From VXRN01 sp963664365 (GTDB lineage Bacteria; Chloroflexota; Dehalococcoidia; Lucifugimonadales; UBA1123): a stretch of 64,000 bases of DNA. The position numbers were made by a program, and so were the translations under genes. The notes beneath the pieces were generated by a model. That model saw nothing but the letters and a program-made list of their open reading frames with translations. It was not told the DNA's origin and did not search any database. The stretch spans positions 2,232,001 through 2,296,000 of the forward strand of contig OY761144.1 of the NCBI GenBank assembly GCA_963664365.1, written 5' to 3'. Positions 9,417 through 17,044 of the stretch are shown here, piece by piece. Position 1 is the stretch's first letter. Each line of letters starts with the position of its first letter.

Positions 9417-9445
9417 TTGATAGAATTGACCGCATGTGCTATAAT
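9417..9445 (+). promoter_or_regulatory. Sigma-70-type promoter upstream of the 9622 membrane-protein gene
   Basis: TTGATA at 9417-9422 and TATAAT at 9440-9445 are separated by exactly 17 bases. The -10 is a perfect consensus. It points toward the gene starting at 9622, leaving an untranslated leader of about 170 bases in which I see no other feature. The rest of the 341-base gap (9281-9621) holds nothing recognisable. Confidence 0.6.
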
Positions 9446-9621
9446 TGGCCTCGCCGAAGAGCTTGCCAATAGTAGTTCACATAGACCCAAACGACGTGAG
9501 GAACGCCGAGGTCGCTTCGCCGTAACTATGGTCCACCGAGATATTAGCGCATGGCCCCGCCCTTCCCACGAAAAGCCGGGCCGTGGAAGACGACGTAGTC
9601 GGTCCGATACCAGATAGGTGA

Positions 9622-10347
9622 GTGAGACTGAGAGATTCCGTGAAGAGTTGGATAGCAAAGCTTTGGCCTAGGGGCCAAACAAAGCGCGGCGCGGCAGTAT
9701 CAGGGATCATGCTGTTGACGATTGTCATCGCTTTTGCAGTCTTCGTGCCGACCTGGACCTGGAGCGGTGTAGGCTCCATTAAAGATCTGGCGGGTATATT
9801 CCAGTCGGCGATAACTGTCTTTGCCATCGTAATCGGCGGCGTGTTCGCTTGGTTCAAACTCCAAGCGTTCAGGGACTTCGAGCCTCACCTTACGATCTCG
9901 CACGAGGTTCGCCACAGGATTATCAGCGAGAGTTACCTGCACATTGACGTTACGGCGACACTGTACAACAGCTCGCGGGTCAAGATGGACTTTCATGAGG
10001 CATTCGCGCTATTGCAAAAGATCGCTCCGACTTCGGATGAGGAAGTCGAGAGGTTACATGCCAAGGCCTTCGTGGATCTCAAGCGTGAGGGTAGTCAATA
10101 TCTCGTTCTCGAGGACTTTCAATGGCCCGCCCTCTATGAGGTACCCCGCATCTGGGACGTGAATGAGTTGATGATCGAACCCGGCGAGTCACATCGAGAG
10201 ACATACGAGTTCATAGTGTCCACCGAGGTGGAGTCAGTCATCGTGTACACTTTCTACTACAATTCGCAGGACAACTCCAAAGCTCCCGAAGGATGGGGGG
10301 CAACCACGGTCTATGATATAGTCAAGGGTAGCAACTTAGCAGAGTAG
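9622..10347 (+). CDS. Membrane protein of unknown function, two N-terminal helices
   Basis: A 241-residue protein I do not recognise. After a basic start come two hydrophobic segments at about residues 25-45 and 55-75, the second ending in GGVFAWFKLQAFRDFEPHLTIS. The remaining 165 residues are soluble, with alternating beta-like stretches such as YLHIDVTATLYNSSRVKMDF and VESVIVYTFYYNSQD. This suggests a small beta-sandwich facing one side of the membrane. The start is GTG at 9622, after AGGTGA. A good promoter lies about 180 bases upstream. A 40-residue ORF follows 19 bases downstream and could be co-transcribed. Confidence 0.75.
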   Translation: MRLRDSVKSWIAKLWPRGQTKRGAAVSGIMLLTIVIAFAVFVPTWTWSGVGSIKDLAGIFQSAITVFAIVIGGVFAWFKLQAFRDFEPHLTISHEVRHRIISESYLHIDVTATLYNSSRVKMDFHEAFALLQKIAPTSDEEVERLHAKAFVDLKREGSQYLVLEDFQWPALYEVPRIWDVNELMIEPGESHRETYEFIVSTEVESVIVYTFYYNSQDNSKAPEGWGATTVYDIVKGSNLAE

Positions 10348-10365
10348 GTCTTTGGAGGCGACAGA

Positions 10366-10488
10366 ATGCCAAAGATGAACATACAGGGCAGATATGTCAA
10401 GAAAGGCTCAGGACCGAGGCAAGCGCCGCCGCCGCCGCCGCCTGTTCCCGGAAAGCCGCCCGGGGGCAAATCCCTCAAGAAGTCATGA
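10366..10488 (+). CDS. Small basic proline-rich protein, 40 residues
   Basis: Begins with ATG seven bases after GGAGGCG, a good ribosome-binding site. The product is short and basic, with a run of six prolines (PPPPPP) in the middle and the end GGKSLKKS. It follows the 9622 gene by 18 bases. It resembles other tiny Pro/Lys-rich proteins of unknown role. The strong ribosome site and the hairpin just after its stop argue that it is translated; there is no homology-based support here. Confidence 0.5.
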   Translation: MPKMNIQGRYVKKGSGPRQAPPPPPPVPGKPPGGKSLKKS

Positions 10489-10510
10489 AACCCATGCCAA
10501 AGAGATCGTC

Positions 10511-10545
10511 GCATCGGCGCCGCCGACCGCAGGCGGCGCCGATGC
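10511..10545. terminator. Strong bidirectional hairpin between convergent genes
   Basis: A perfect 14-bp stem (10511-10524 with 10532-10545) closes a 7-base loop. It lies between the stop of the 40-residue plus-strand gene and the stop of the minus-strand gene at 10549. This is the expected place for a shared transcription terminator. No long U-run follows on either strand. Confidence 0.6.
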
Positions 10546-10548
10546 GGA

Positions 10549-10755
10549 TTAGATCGGGCCGTTCACGCTTATCTGCTTCTTGGCGAAATAGGCCGTCAAC
10601 GCCGGCGCCATCACCGCGAACAAGCCAATCGGCACTCCCTGCCAGAAGCAGTCACACCCACTTTGCAGCGCGTATGCGAATAACGCCCCGACTCCTCCGC
10701 AGAGCGCCGTTATGCCGATACCGATCGGGATGCCGCTGTTCAAACTCAAGTTCAT
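10549..10755 (-). CDS. Small membrane protein (68 residues), second of a coupled pair
   Basis: Not recognised by family. The sequence is largely hydrophobic: an N-terminal helix around GIPIGIGITALCGGVGALFAYAL, a short CDCFW segment with two cysteines, and a second helix, GLFAVMAPALTAYFAKK. Its ATG overlaps the stop of the upstream gene (TAATG), and AGGAG precedes it, so translation is coupled. Holin-like and channel-like small proteins have this general shape, but I have no specific evidence for that. Confidence 0.62.
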   Translation of the reverse strand: MNLSLNSGIPIGIGITALCGGVGALFAYALQSGCDCFWQGVPIGLFAVMAPALTAYFAKKQISVNGPI

Positions 10756-10979
10756 TAGGAACTCCTGCTTTCGCTCTGAACCTCACCCGCCGGGCCGGAC
10801 TTGAGAACCTGGAAGCCGACGAGGGCGCCCAGTGGGAGATAGTCGGAGCCTTGAGCCTGGTACGCAACTATCGCCGCGATGCCGATCAGAACCGCCATCA
10901 CCGCCATGGTCGTCCAGAAGGTCTTTCTTCCCGTGTTCAAGAGGATTCCGGCGAAAGCGCCTACTAGCGTGCCTACCAT
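10755..10979 (-). CDS. Small membrane protein (74 residues), first of a coupled pair
   Basis: Two hydrophobic helices are visible: LVGAFAGILL near the start and MAVMAVLIGIAAIVAYQA in the middle. A polar tail rich in Ser and Glu follows. GGAGGAGAG lies a short distance before the ATG, an unusually good ribosome-binding site. It overlaps the next gene by one base. The pair is divergent from the nusA operon. Function unknown. Confidence 0.62.
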   Translation of the reverse strand: MVGTLVGAFAGILLNTGRKTFWTTMAVMAVLIGIAAIVAYQAQGSDYLPLGALVGFQVLKSGPAGEVQSESRSS

Positions 10980-11342
10980 TTTGTCTCTCCTCCGTCTCTT
11001 GCGCTGTGCGAATCTCTGAAGATTTCAACGACCAGCCATTGCAATTGTTGACGATGGCATGATTATACACAGCAACCGTTACCAATGCAATAGGTGTTTA
11101 CGATATGGATTGCGCATTTAAACGTTTTCCATGGTTCCTGATAAGTAATTTAGACACGGCATCGGGAAGAATGCAACGTTAAAACGTGAGCGTAGCCACA
11201 ATCAAGACTTCTACACCCATTATATCGGATTTAGCGAGTATTTAGTATATCCGGTAAATTGCCACTGACATGAGGAACGCGAAGCTCGCAGCCCGTGACC
11301 GGCTAGAATCCGATTGCCTTGGCTGCGGGCGGACGTAGAGGG
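10980..11342. other. AT-richer gene-free stretch upstream of the nusA promoter
   Basis: About 360 bases with visibly higher A/T than the flanks and no credible ORF. I see poly-A/T tracts and possible promoters for the divergent small membrane genes, but nothing I can name. Confidence 0.4.
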
Positions 11343-11371
11343 TTGTCGCTGTCAAGCATAGATGCTATACT
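11343..11371 (+). promoter_or_regulatory. Promoter of the nusA operon
   Basis: TTGTCG (11343-11348) and TATACT (11366-11371) are 17 bases apart, close to the sigma-70 consensus. The expected start near 11378 gives a leader of about 95 bases before nusA, containing a terminator-like hairpin. Confidence 0.6.
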
Positions 11372-11400
11372 CAGCACGACTACCATCGTTGTTCTATCGG

Positions 11401-11425
11401 AAGTGGGCTCCGCCCACTTTCTTTG
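11401..11425 (+). terminator. Terminator-like attenuator hairpin in the nusA leader
   Basis: AAGTGGGC (11401-11408) pairs perfectly with GCCCACTT (11412-11419) around a TCC loop, and a T-rich run (TCTTTG) follows. This is an intrinsic terminator placed between the promoter and the nusA start. Premature terminators in leaders of rimP-nusA-infB operons are known in many bacteria. NusA itself affects pausing and termination, so autoregulation is a plausible reading. Confidence 0.65.
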
Positions 11426-11473
11426 TTCAATGGGGTATGCGAACCGCGCCCGACTCTAGGAGGTGGCTGAACA

Positions 11474-13162
11474 ATGAAAAGCGATTTCGTGATCGCTTTA
11501 ACGCAGTTGGCCGCCGAGCGGAACCTGCCCAGAGAGATCGTCCTCTCCGCAATCGAGGCCGCGCTCGCCTCGGCTTATCGGAAAGACTCCATAGCCACGG
11601 GGCAGGACATCTCCGTCAAGCTGGACCCCGGCTCCGGAGAGGTGACGGTTTACATATTGAAGACCGTCGTAGAAGAGGTCGCCGACCCCGAGACCGAGAT
11701 AGCCCTCGCCGACGCGCGCGCCATCAGGGCCGACGCCGAGGTCGGAGTCCTGGTCTCCACCGACAGCATTCCCCACAGCGCGGGCCGGATAGCCGCCCAG
11801 ACCGCCAAGCAGGTCGTCATGCAGCGGCTTCGCGAGGCCGAACGCGACCTCGTCTTCCAAGAGTACACCGACAAAGAGGGCGAAGTCTTCTCCGTAACCG
11901 TCCAGCGAGTCGAGCCTCGTCACGTCGTGGTTGACATGGGCAGGGGCGAGGCCATTCTCCCCCACTCCGAGCAGATGCACAGCGAACGCTACCGCCAGGG
12001 GCAGAAGTTCAAGGCGCTCCTGCGCTCGGTCGAGCGCACGTCCAAGGGAACCGAGCTCATCGTATCCCGCGCCGACAAGGACCTTCTCAGACGGCTGTTC
12101 GAGATGGAAGTCCCCGAGATCTACAACGGCGTGGTCGAGATGGTCGCCGTTGCCAGAGAAGCCGGCTCCAGAAGCAAGGTCGCCGTGCGCGCCAGACAGG
12201 ACGGCGTCGACCCGGTAGGCTCCTGCGTTGGACTGCGCGGCGTAAGAATCCAGAACATCGTCAACGAGCTTCAGGGAGAGAAGATCGACGTCCTGGAGTG
12301 GAACAAAGACATCGCCCGATTCATTGCCAACGGCCTCAATCCCGCCCAAGTCCTGAGAGTAGAGCTGGACCCAAACACTCTCACCGCCGTTGCCGTCGTG
12401 CCCGATCGTCAACTCTCCCTCGCCATCGGCAAGGAGGGCCAGAACGCCAGGCTCGCCGCCAAGCTGACGGGCTGGAGCGTGGACATCAAGAGCGCCACGG
12501 AGGCCGAGGCCATCGCCCAGGAACGCGCTCGGCTTGCAGCCGAGGCCGCGCGGCTCGCGGCCATCGCAGCCGAACGAGAGAAAGCCGAAAAGGCTGCCGA
12601 GGCCGCCGCCGAAGCAGAGGAGGCGACGGTCGAACAGGCCGCCGCCGAGGCCGTATCCCAGCAGGAACTCCCAGCAGAGGACACGGTTCCGTCCGCCGAC
12701 GAGGAACAGGTCGCCGAAGAGGCGCCCGCCGCCGAGCCTGAGCCTGAACTGGCGCCCGCCGCCGAGGTCGAGACCGCCGAGGAAGCCGCCGCGCGCGCGG
12801 AGGCAGAGGCCGCCGAGGAAGCCGCGATACTCGCCGAACTCGAAAGAGAAGAGGCCGAGATGCTGGCCGCTATCGAAGCCGAGGAACAGCAGGCGGCGGA
12901 AGAGGAGGCGCTGCCCGAAGCGGAAGCCACGTCCCTGAGAGACCTGCCCGAAGACATCTGGTCGATTCCGACCGCCCCCGGGCAGGACGAGCCAAGTCAG
13001 ATAAGGTTTGCCGAGGACATCGCCGGACTGAGAGGCGGAGTCACCGCTCGGAGAGCCAGACGATCAGGCAGCCAAGACGGTCAGGAAGATGAAAGCCCGG
13101 CGGCATCCGCCGGCGTCAGAGGACGACGGAGACGAGGCAGGCCGGTCAGAAGACGACGATAG
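11474..13162 (+). CDS. nusA: Transcription termination/antitermination protein NusA
   Basis: NusA binds RNA polymerase and RNA to modulate pausing, termination and antitermination. The start MKSDFVIALTQLAAERNLPREIVLSAIEAAL is the N-terminal polymerase-binding domain. The S1 domain covers about residues 130-200. Two KH domains follow to about residue 340, with SCVGLRGVRIQNIV, VLEWNKDIARFI and LAIGKEGQNARLAAKLTGW. After residue 345 there are some 200 residues rich in Ala and Glu, probably a long charged coil, ending in a basic RRRGRPVRRR tail; this makes it longer (562) than typical. AGGAGG precedes the ATG. It leads the operon nusA-rnpM-infB-rbfA-truB; rimP, the usual first gene, is absent. 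Confidence 0.96.
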   Translation: MKSDFVIALTQLAAERNLPREIVLSAIEAALASAYRKDSIATGQDISVKLDPGSGEVTVYILKTVVEEVADPETEIALADARAIRADAEVGVLVSTDSIPHSAGRIAAQTAKQVVMQRLREAERDLVFQEYTDKEGEVFSVTVQRVEPRHVVVDMGRGEAILPHSEQMHSERYRQGQKFKALLRSVERTSKGTELIVSRADKDLLRRLFEMEVPEIYNGVVEMVAVAREAGSRSKVAVRARQDGVDPVGSCVGLRGVRIQNIVNELQGEKIDVLEWNKDIARFIANGLNPAQVLRVELDPNTLTAVAVVPDRQLSLAIGKEGQNARLAAKLTGWSVDIKSATEAEAIAQERARLAAEAARLAAIAAEREKAEKAAEAAAEAEEATVEQAAAEAVSQQELPAEDTVPSADEEQVAEEAPAAEPEPELAPAAEVETAEEAAARAEAEAAEEAAILAELEREEAEMLAAIEAEEQQAAEEEALPEAEATSLRDLPEDIWSIPTAPGQDEPSQIRFAEDIAGLRGGVTARRARRSGSQDGQEDESPAASAGVRGRRRRGRPVRRRR

Positions 13163-13216
13163 CCTGCTCCTCCGACGGGCGGGTCCGACGGCGCAAGAAT
13201 GTGTGGAGCACAACCC

Positions 13217-13513
13217 ATGGTAAAGCGCAAGCACATTCCTCTCAGGACATGCGTCTCGTGCGGTCTCAAGACCGCAAAGCGCGACCTTGTCCGCATCGTG
13301 GCGCGACCGGAGGCCGGAGTAGTCGTGGACTCCACCGGCAGGCAGAACGGGAGGGGAGCATACGTCTGCTCCGCCTGCGGACGTTCGCCGCAGAAGCTGA
13401 ACCGCAGACGTCTCGAGCGCTCCCTGCGGAGCAAGATAGACCAGGATAGCTGGGCCGAACTCCTGGAATCGGTATCGGCCCAACAAGCCGGCGCAAGAGT
13501 CGCCGGACAGTGA
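13217..13513 (+). CDS. rnpM: YlxR/RnpM family RNA-binding protein
   Basis: A 98-residue protein of the YlxR (DUF448) family, now named RnpM after its link to RNase P in Bacillus. PLRTCVSCGLKTAKRDLVRIV and NGRGAYVC are diagnostic, with the later cysteine pair of VCSACGRSP. I chose ATG 13217 because GTGGAG lies upstream and homologues begin close to the RTCVSC motif; an in-frame ATG at 13199 adds six residues. Position between nusA and infB is the standard one for this family. Confidence 0.88.
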   Translation: MVKRKHIPLRTCVSCGLKTAKRDLVRIVARPEAGVVVDSTGRQNGRGAYVCSACGRSPQKLNRRRLERSLRSKIDQDSWAELLESVSAQQAGARVAGQ

Positions 13514-13529
13514 ATCTCTTATCTATGTA

Positions 13530-15401
13530 TTGTCGGAAAGTGAAAGCAAGCCAATGATTATGAACCAAGCCGATACCGTTCAGAGCGTTGCCGAGGCGCC
13601 CGAACACTCTCTCGAAGAGATCGAAATGGCGATACGGCTCCAAGGACTGGAGCCGCTCGACCTGCCGCCTGCCGTGTCCATAGCAGACCTCGCGTCCGTA
13701 ATGGAAGTAGGCGCGGTCGAACTCATCAAAGAGTTGATGCGCTCCGGCTACATGTTCACCATCAACGACGTGATCGAACACAGCGTCGCCGCGTCCGTCG
13801 CCCCGGTCTTTGGATTCGGACTTCTGCCCCTGGACGCCGAGTCGGCCCAGGACGCAGGCTCGACCTCTCTGGTGTTTACCGCCGAGGACGAAGAAGACCA
13901 GGACGCGCTGGAACCCCGTCCGCCGGTCGTCACCATACTCGGCCACGTGGACCACGGCAAGACCACCCTCCTGGACACCATCCGCGACGCCAACGTCGTA
14001 TCCGCAGAGGCCGGAGGCATCACGCAGCACATTGGAGCCTACCAGATCGACTACCAAGGAAACCGCGTTACCTTCCTCGACACTCCCGGACACGAGGCGT
14101 TCACCGCCATGCGGGCCAGGGGCGCGCAAGTAACCGACATCGCCGTGCTCGTCGTCGCCGCCGACGACGGCATCATGCCCCAAACGATCGAAGCCATCGA
14201 CCACGTAAGAGCCGCCGAAGTGCCGATCGTCGTCGCCATCAACAAGATAGACCTGCCCAACGCCGACCAAGAGCGCGTCAAGCGCCAACTCGCCGAGAAC
14301 GACCTGTTGATCGAGGAATGGGGCGGCGAGATCATCGCCGTTCCCATGTCAGCCCTCAGAGGAGAAGGCGTCCCAGACCTGCTCGAAAACCTCATAGTCC
14401 TGTCCGAGGTCAGCGAATTCCAGGCTAACCCCCGGCGCGACGCTCTCGGCGTCGTGGTAGAGGCCCGAAAAGACAAGAGCAGGGGCAACGTCGCCACGCT
14501 GCTCGTCCAGACCGGAACCCTCCACGTCGGCGACATCATCGTCATCGGCAGCATCAGGGGCAAGATCAGGGCCATGTTCGACTTCCATGGAAACCGCATC
14601 CAGGCCGCCGGACCATCCACGCCGGTGGAAATCCTCGGACTCAGGGAACTGCCGGAAGCCGGCGACCTCTTCGACATAGCCGAAAACGAGCGCGAAGCCC
14701 GCCACATGGCCGAAGACTACGAGATGGAGATGCGGTACGACCGCCAAACCGGCCCGACGCTGGAAGACGTGCATACCAGGATACAACTCGGCGAGGTCAA
14801 GGCGCTAAACCTCATCGTCAAGACCGACGTGCAAGGCACCCTGGAACCGGTGCGCGGCGCGCTCGAAAAGCTGAATACCGACGCCACCCGCGTCAACATA
14901 GTACACGTCGCCAGCGGAGGAATCACCGAAAGCGACATCCTGCTAGCCGTCGCCTCGAAGGCCATCATCATAGGATTCAACAGCCCTCCCGAGCAGGGAG
15001 CCAAGTCGCTCGCCGACCAAGAGGGCGTGGAGATCCGAAACTACGACGTGATCTACCACATGACCGAAGACGTCGAAAAGGCGCTCACCGGCCTGCTGGA
15101 GCCGGTGTTCGAGGACGTGCTAGAAGGCCGCGCGTCCGTCCGCGCCATTTTCAACCTCGGCCGCCGCGCCAAGGTCGCGGGCATCTACGTCAACGACGGC
15201 AGAATCGCGCGAGGCAGCGCCATCAGAGTCATACGCGACGGCAGCAAGATCGCCGAAGGCCCCATCGCCAGCCTCAAACACTTCAGAGACGACGTCCGAG
15301 AGGTCGCCAACGGATTCGAGGGCGGAGTCACCATCGAAGGCTTCAACGACTGGCAGGAAGACGACGTAATCGAGGCCTACACCCGCCGACAGGTCCGCTA
15401 G
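13530..15401 (+). CDS. infB: Translation initiation factor IF-2
   Basis: GTPase that brings initiator tRNA to the 30S subunit. The GTP motifs are clear: GHVDHGKTTLLD near residue 137, DTPGHEAF near 183 and NKIDLP near 237. The C-terminal IF2 domains II-IV follow, with NLIVKTDVQGTLEPV and FNLGRRAKVAGIYV. At 623 residues it is a short form: the long, variable N-terminal extension of many bacteria is missing and only an IF2_N-like segment precedes the G domain. The listed start is TTG 13530; ATG codons at 13554 and 13560 are alternatives. Confidence 0.96.
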   Translation: MSESESKPMIMNQADTVQSVAEAPEHSLEEIEMAIRLQGLEPLDLPPAVSIADLASVMEVGAVELIKELMRSGYMFTINDVIEHSVAASVAPVFGFGLLPLDAESAQDAGSTSLVFTAEDEEDQDALEPRPPVVTILGHVDHGKTTLLDTIRDANVVSAEAGGITQHIGAYQIDYQGNRVTFLDTPGHEAFTAMRARGAQVTDIAVLVVAADDGIMPQTIEAIDHVRAAEVPIVVAINKIDLPNADQERVKRQLAENDLLIEEWGGEIIAVPMSALRGEGVPDLLENLIVLSEVSEFQANPRRDALGVVVEARKDKSRGNVATLLVQTGTLHVGDIIVIGSIRGKIRAMFDFHGNRIQAAGPSTPVEILGLRELPEAGDLFDIAENEREARHMAEDYEMEMRYDRQTGPTLEDVHTRIQLGEVKALNLIVKTDVQGTLEPVRGALEKLNTDATRVNIVHVASGGITESDILLAVASKAIIIGFNSPPEQGAKSLADQEGVEIRNYDVIYHMTEDVEKALTGLLEPVFEDVLEGRASVRAIFNLGRRAKVAGIYVNDGRIARGSAIRVIRDGSKIAEGPIASLKHFRDDVREVANGFEGGVTIEGFNDWQEDDVIEAYTRRQVR

Positions 15402-15429
15402 CCGCAGCCGCGACCAGCCCCCTCATCCC

Positions 15430-15807
15430 ATGTCCAGACGAACAGACAGATTCAACTCCATAATGCGGCGCGACCTCAGCGAACTGCTGCTCACCGAAGT
15501 CAAAGACCCCAGAGTCTCGGGCTTCGTCAGCGTGACCCACGTGGACACGTCCATCGACTACCAGTTCGCCAAGGTCTATGTGAGCGTTTACGGAACGCTG
15601 AGGGAGAAGCAGGACACCATAGACGCCCTGCAATCCGCCTCCGGGTTCCTCCGACGCCAACTCAGAAGCAGATTAGAGACCAGACAGGTCCCGGCCATGA
15701 AGTTCATGCTCGACGAGACACTCGACGAGGGCAACCGGATGCTCGACCTGCTCGACAGCCTCGCCGACCGGATGCCCGATACTTCCGAGTCCACGGCTCA
15801 GCAATGA
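15430..15807 (+). CDS. rbfA: Ribosome-binding factor A
   Basis: A 125-residue KH-fold protein that assists late 30S maturation and 16S rRNA 5' processing. The conserved start MSRRTDRFNSIMRRDLSELL and the central DPRVSGFVSVTHVDTSIDYQ are diagnostic, as is the region of hydrophobic strands ending in VYVSVYG. It lies 28 bases after infB and overlaps truB by four bases (ATGA), indicating coupled translation. Confidence 0.93.
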   Translation: MSRRTDRFNSIMRRDLSELLLTEVKDPRVSGFVSVTHVDTSIDYQFAKVYVSVYGTLREKQDTIDALQSASGFLRRQLRSRLETRQVPAMKFMLDETLDEGNRMLDLLDSLADRMPDTSESTAQQ

Positions 15808-16715
15808 CGCAATCCGGCTCCGGGGGCATTCTGAACATCGACAAGCCCCACGGCATGACCTCGATGCAGGTCGTCAGGCGAATCAAGCGCGCCAGCGGAT
15901 TTAAGCGCGTCGGACACGCGGGCACGCTCGACCCCATAGCAACCGGAGTCATCCCCGTATGCTTCGGACAGGCGACTCGCGTCATGGAGTACCTCCTCGA
16001 CGGCGCCAAGCGATACTCCGGCGAGATTCATCTCGGCGTGTCCACCGACACCTACGACGCCATGGGAGAGGTTGTCTCCGAATCCGACGCCTCTGAAATC
16101 ACGTCCGATCAGGTCAAAAACGCTCTGACGCGATTTCAGGGCGACATCGAGCAAGTGCCGCCAATGTACAGCGCGCTAAAGCGCGACGGCAAACGTCTCT
16201 ACGACCTCGCCCGAAAGGGTATCGAGGTGGAACGTGAGCCTCGCCCCGTATCGGTTTACGCCATAGACCTCACCGCGTGGGAATCGCCGATAGCCACGGT
16301 CAACGTGGACTGCGGTCGCGGCTTCTACATGCGCTCGCTGGCTCACGACCTCGGCCGGACGCTCGGATGCGGCGGCCATCTCAAGTCGCTGGCGCGCGCC
16401 AAGACCGGCCCGTTTCACCTCGACGAAGCCGTCACCCTGGACGAAGCCGAGTTCGCCTTCGAAGAAGGCTCTTGGGCCGACCTCGTGTACAGTCCCGACG
16501 TCGCCCTCGGCAGCCTGAGAACAATCATCGCGGGACACCGGGCCCGGGCGTCCATCCGCAGCGGGCAGCCGCTCCCCCCCAACGTCTCATTTCGGCCGGA
16601 CCATCCCGACGAGCGTTGCCGCGTGTACGACGCCGACGGCCAATTCCTAGCCATAGCCAGATTAGACCCCGACCGGCGGCGATGGGTTCCCGACAAGGTA
16701 TTCCAAGTCTCATAG
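15804..16715 (+). CDS. truB: tRNA pseudouridine-55 synthase
   Basis: Makes pseudouridine-55 in the T-loop of tRNAs. The catalytic aspartate lies in GHAGTLDPIATGVIPV at about residues 39-54, following LNIDKPHGMTS. The RFQGDIEQVPPMYSALKRDG and GFYMRSLAHDLG stretches are conserved in the family. It has 303 residues, the usual length, and includes a C-terminal PUA-like part. It is the last gene of the nusA operon. Intergenic repeats, not a clear terminator, follow. Confidence 0.94.
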   Translation: MTQSGSGGILNIDKPHGMTSMQVVRRIKRASGFKRVGHAGTLDPIATGVIPVCFGQATRVMEYLLDGAKRYSGEIHLGVSTDTYDAMGEVVSESDASEITSDQVKNALTRFQGDIEQVPPMYSALKRDGKRLYDLARKGIEVEREPRPVSVYAIDLTAWESPIATVNVDCGRGFYMRSLAHDLGRTLGCGGHLKSLARAKTGPFHLDEAVTLDEAEFAFEEGSWADLVYSPDVALGSLRTIIAGHRARASIRSGQPLPPNVSFRPDHPDERCRVYDADGQFLAIARLDPDRRRWVPDKVFQVS

Positions 16716-16892
16716 ACCTCCTAGACCCAAGGCCCCGTGGCGGCGAATCGTAGAGCTTGCCCCGTACCGCGATACGGGGGCGGGTTTCATGCCCCAAAAT
16801 CCTGCCCATCCCATAATCCCCAAAATCCTGCTTCAGACCCCCTTATCCCCTACCCCTTATTCCTTACCCCTACACCCTCGATATCTCAACGC
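16716..16892. repeat. Dispersed palindrome and AGGATT-type repeat after truB
   Basis: A palindrome GCCCCGTA...TACGGGG spans 16759-16779 and matches copies at 21147 and 35842. From about 16793 to 16843 lies a second repeat made of CCCCAAAATCCTGC blocks. Its reverse complement recurs, slightly diverged, at about 32543-32594. No gene is seen. Confidence 0.55.
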
Positions 16893-16920
16893 TTGACGGG
16901 GGGGGAGAAAGTGGTATAAC
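16893..16920 (+). promoter_or_regulatory. Promoter of the second importer operon
   Basis: TTGACG (16893-16898) and TATAAC (16915-16920) are 16 bases apart, each one base off consensus. The spacer is G-rich. The site points to the binding-protein gene 125 bases downstream. Between them are two similar short units containing GTGGGTGCCCA and GTGGACGCCCA. Confidence 0.6.
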
Positions 16921-17044
16921 TCTCACATCCCGTCATGGGGGCAGGTTCCGCGCCATTGCGGACCGGTTCGACTAGGGTGCCTCGTGTGGGTGCCCAGAAC
17001 GTAGGGGCGTCTCTTGTGGACGCCCAAAACGAGGAGGCATCGTC

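Noticed and set aside
10485..10967. A 160-codon plus-strand ORF
   Set aside because: Very Arg/Ser/Pro-rich and antisense to two small membrane genes with strong ribosome sites.
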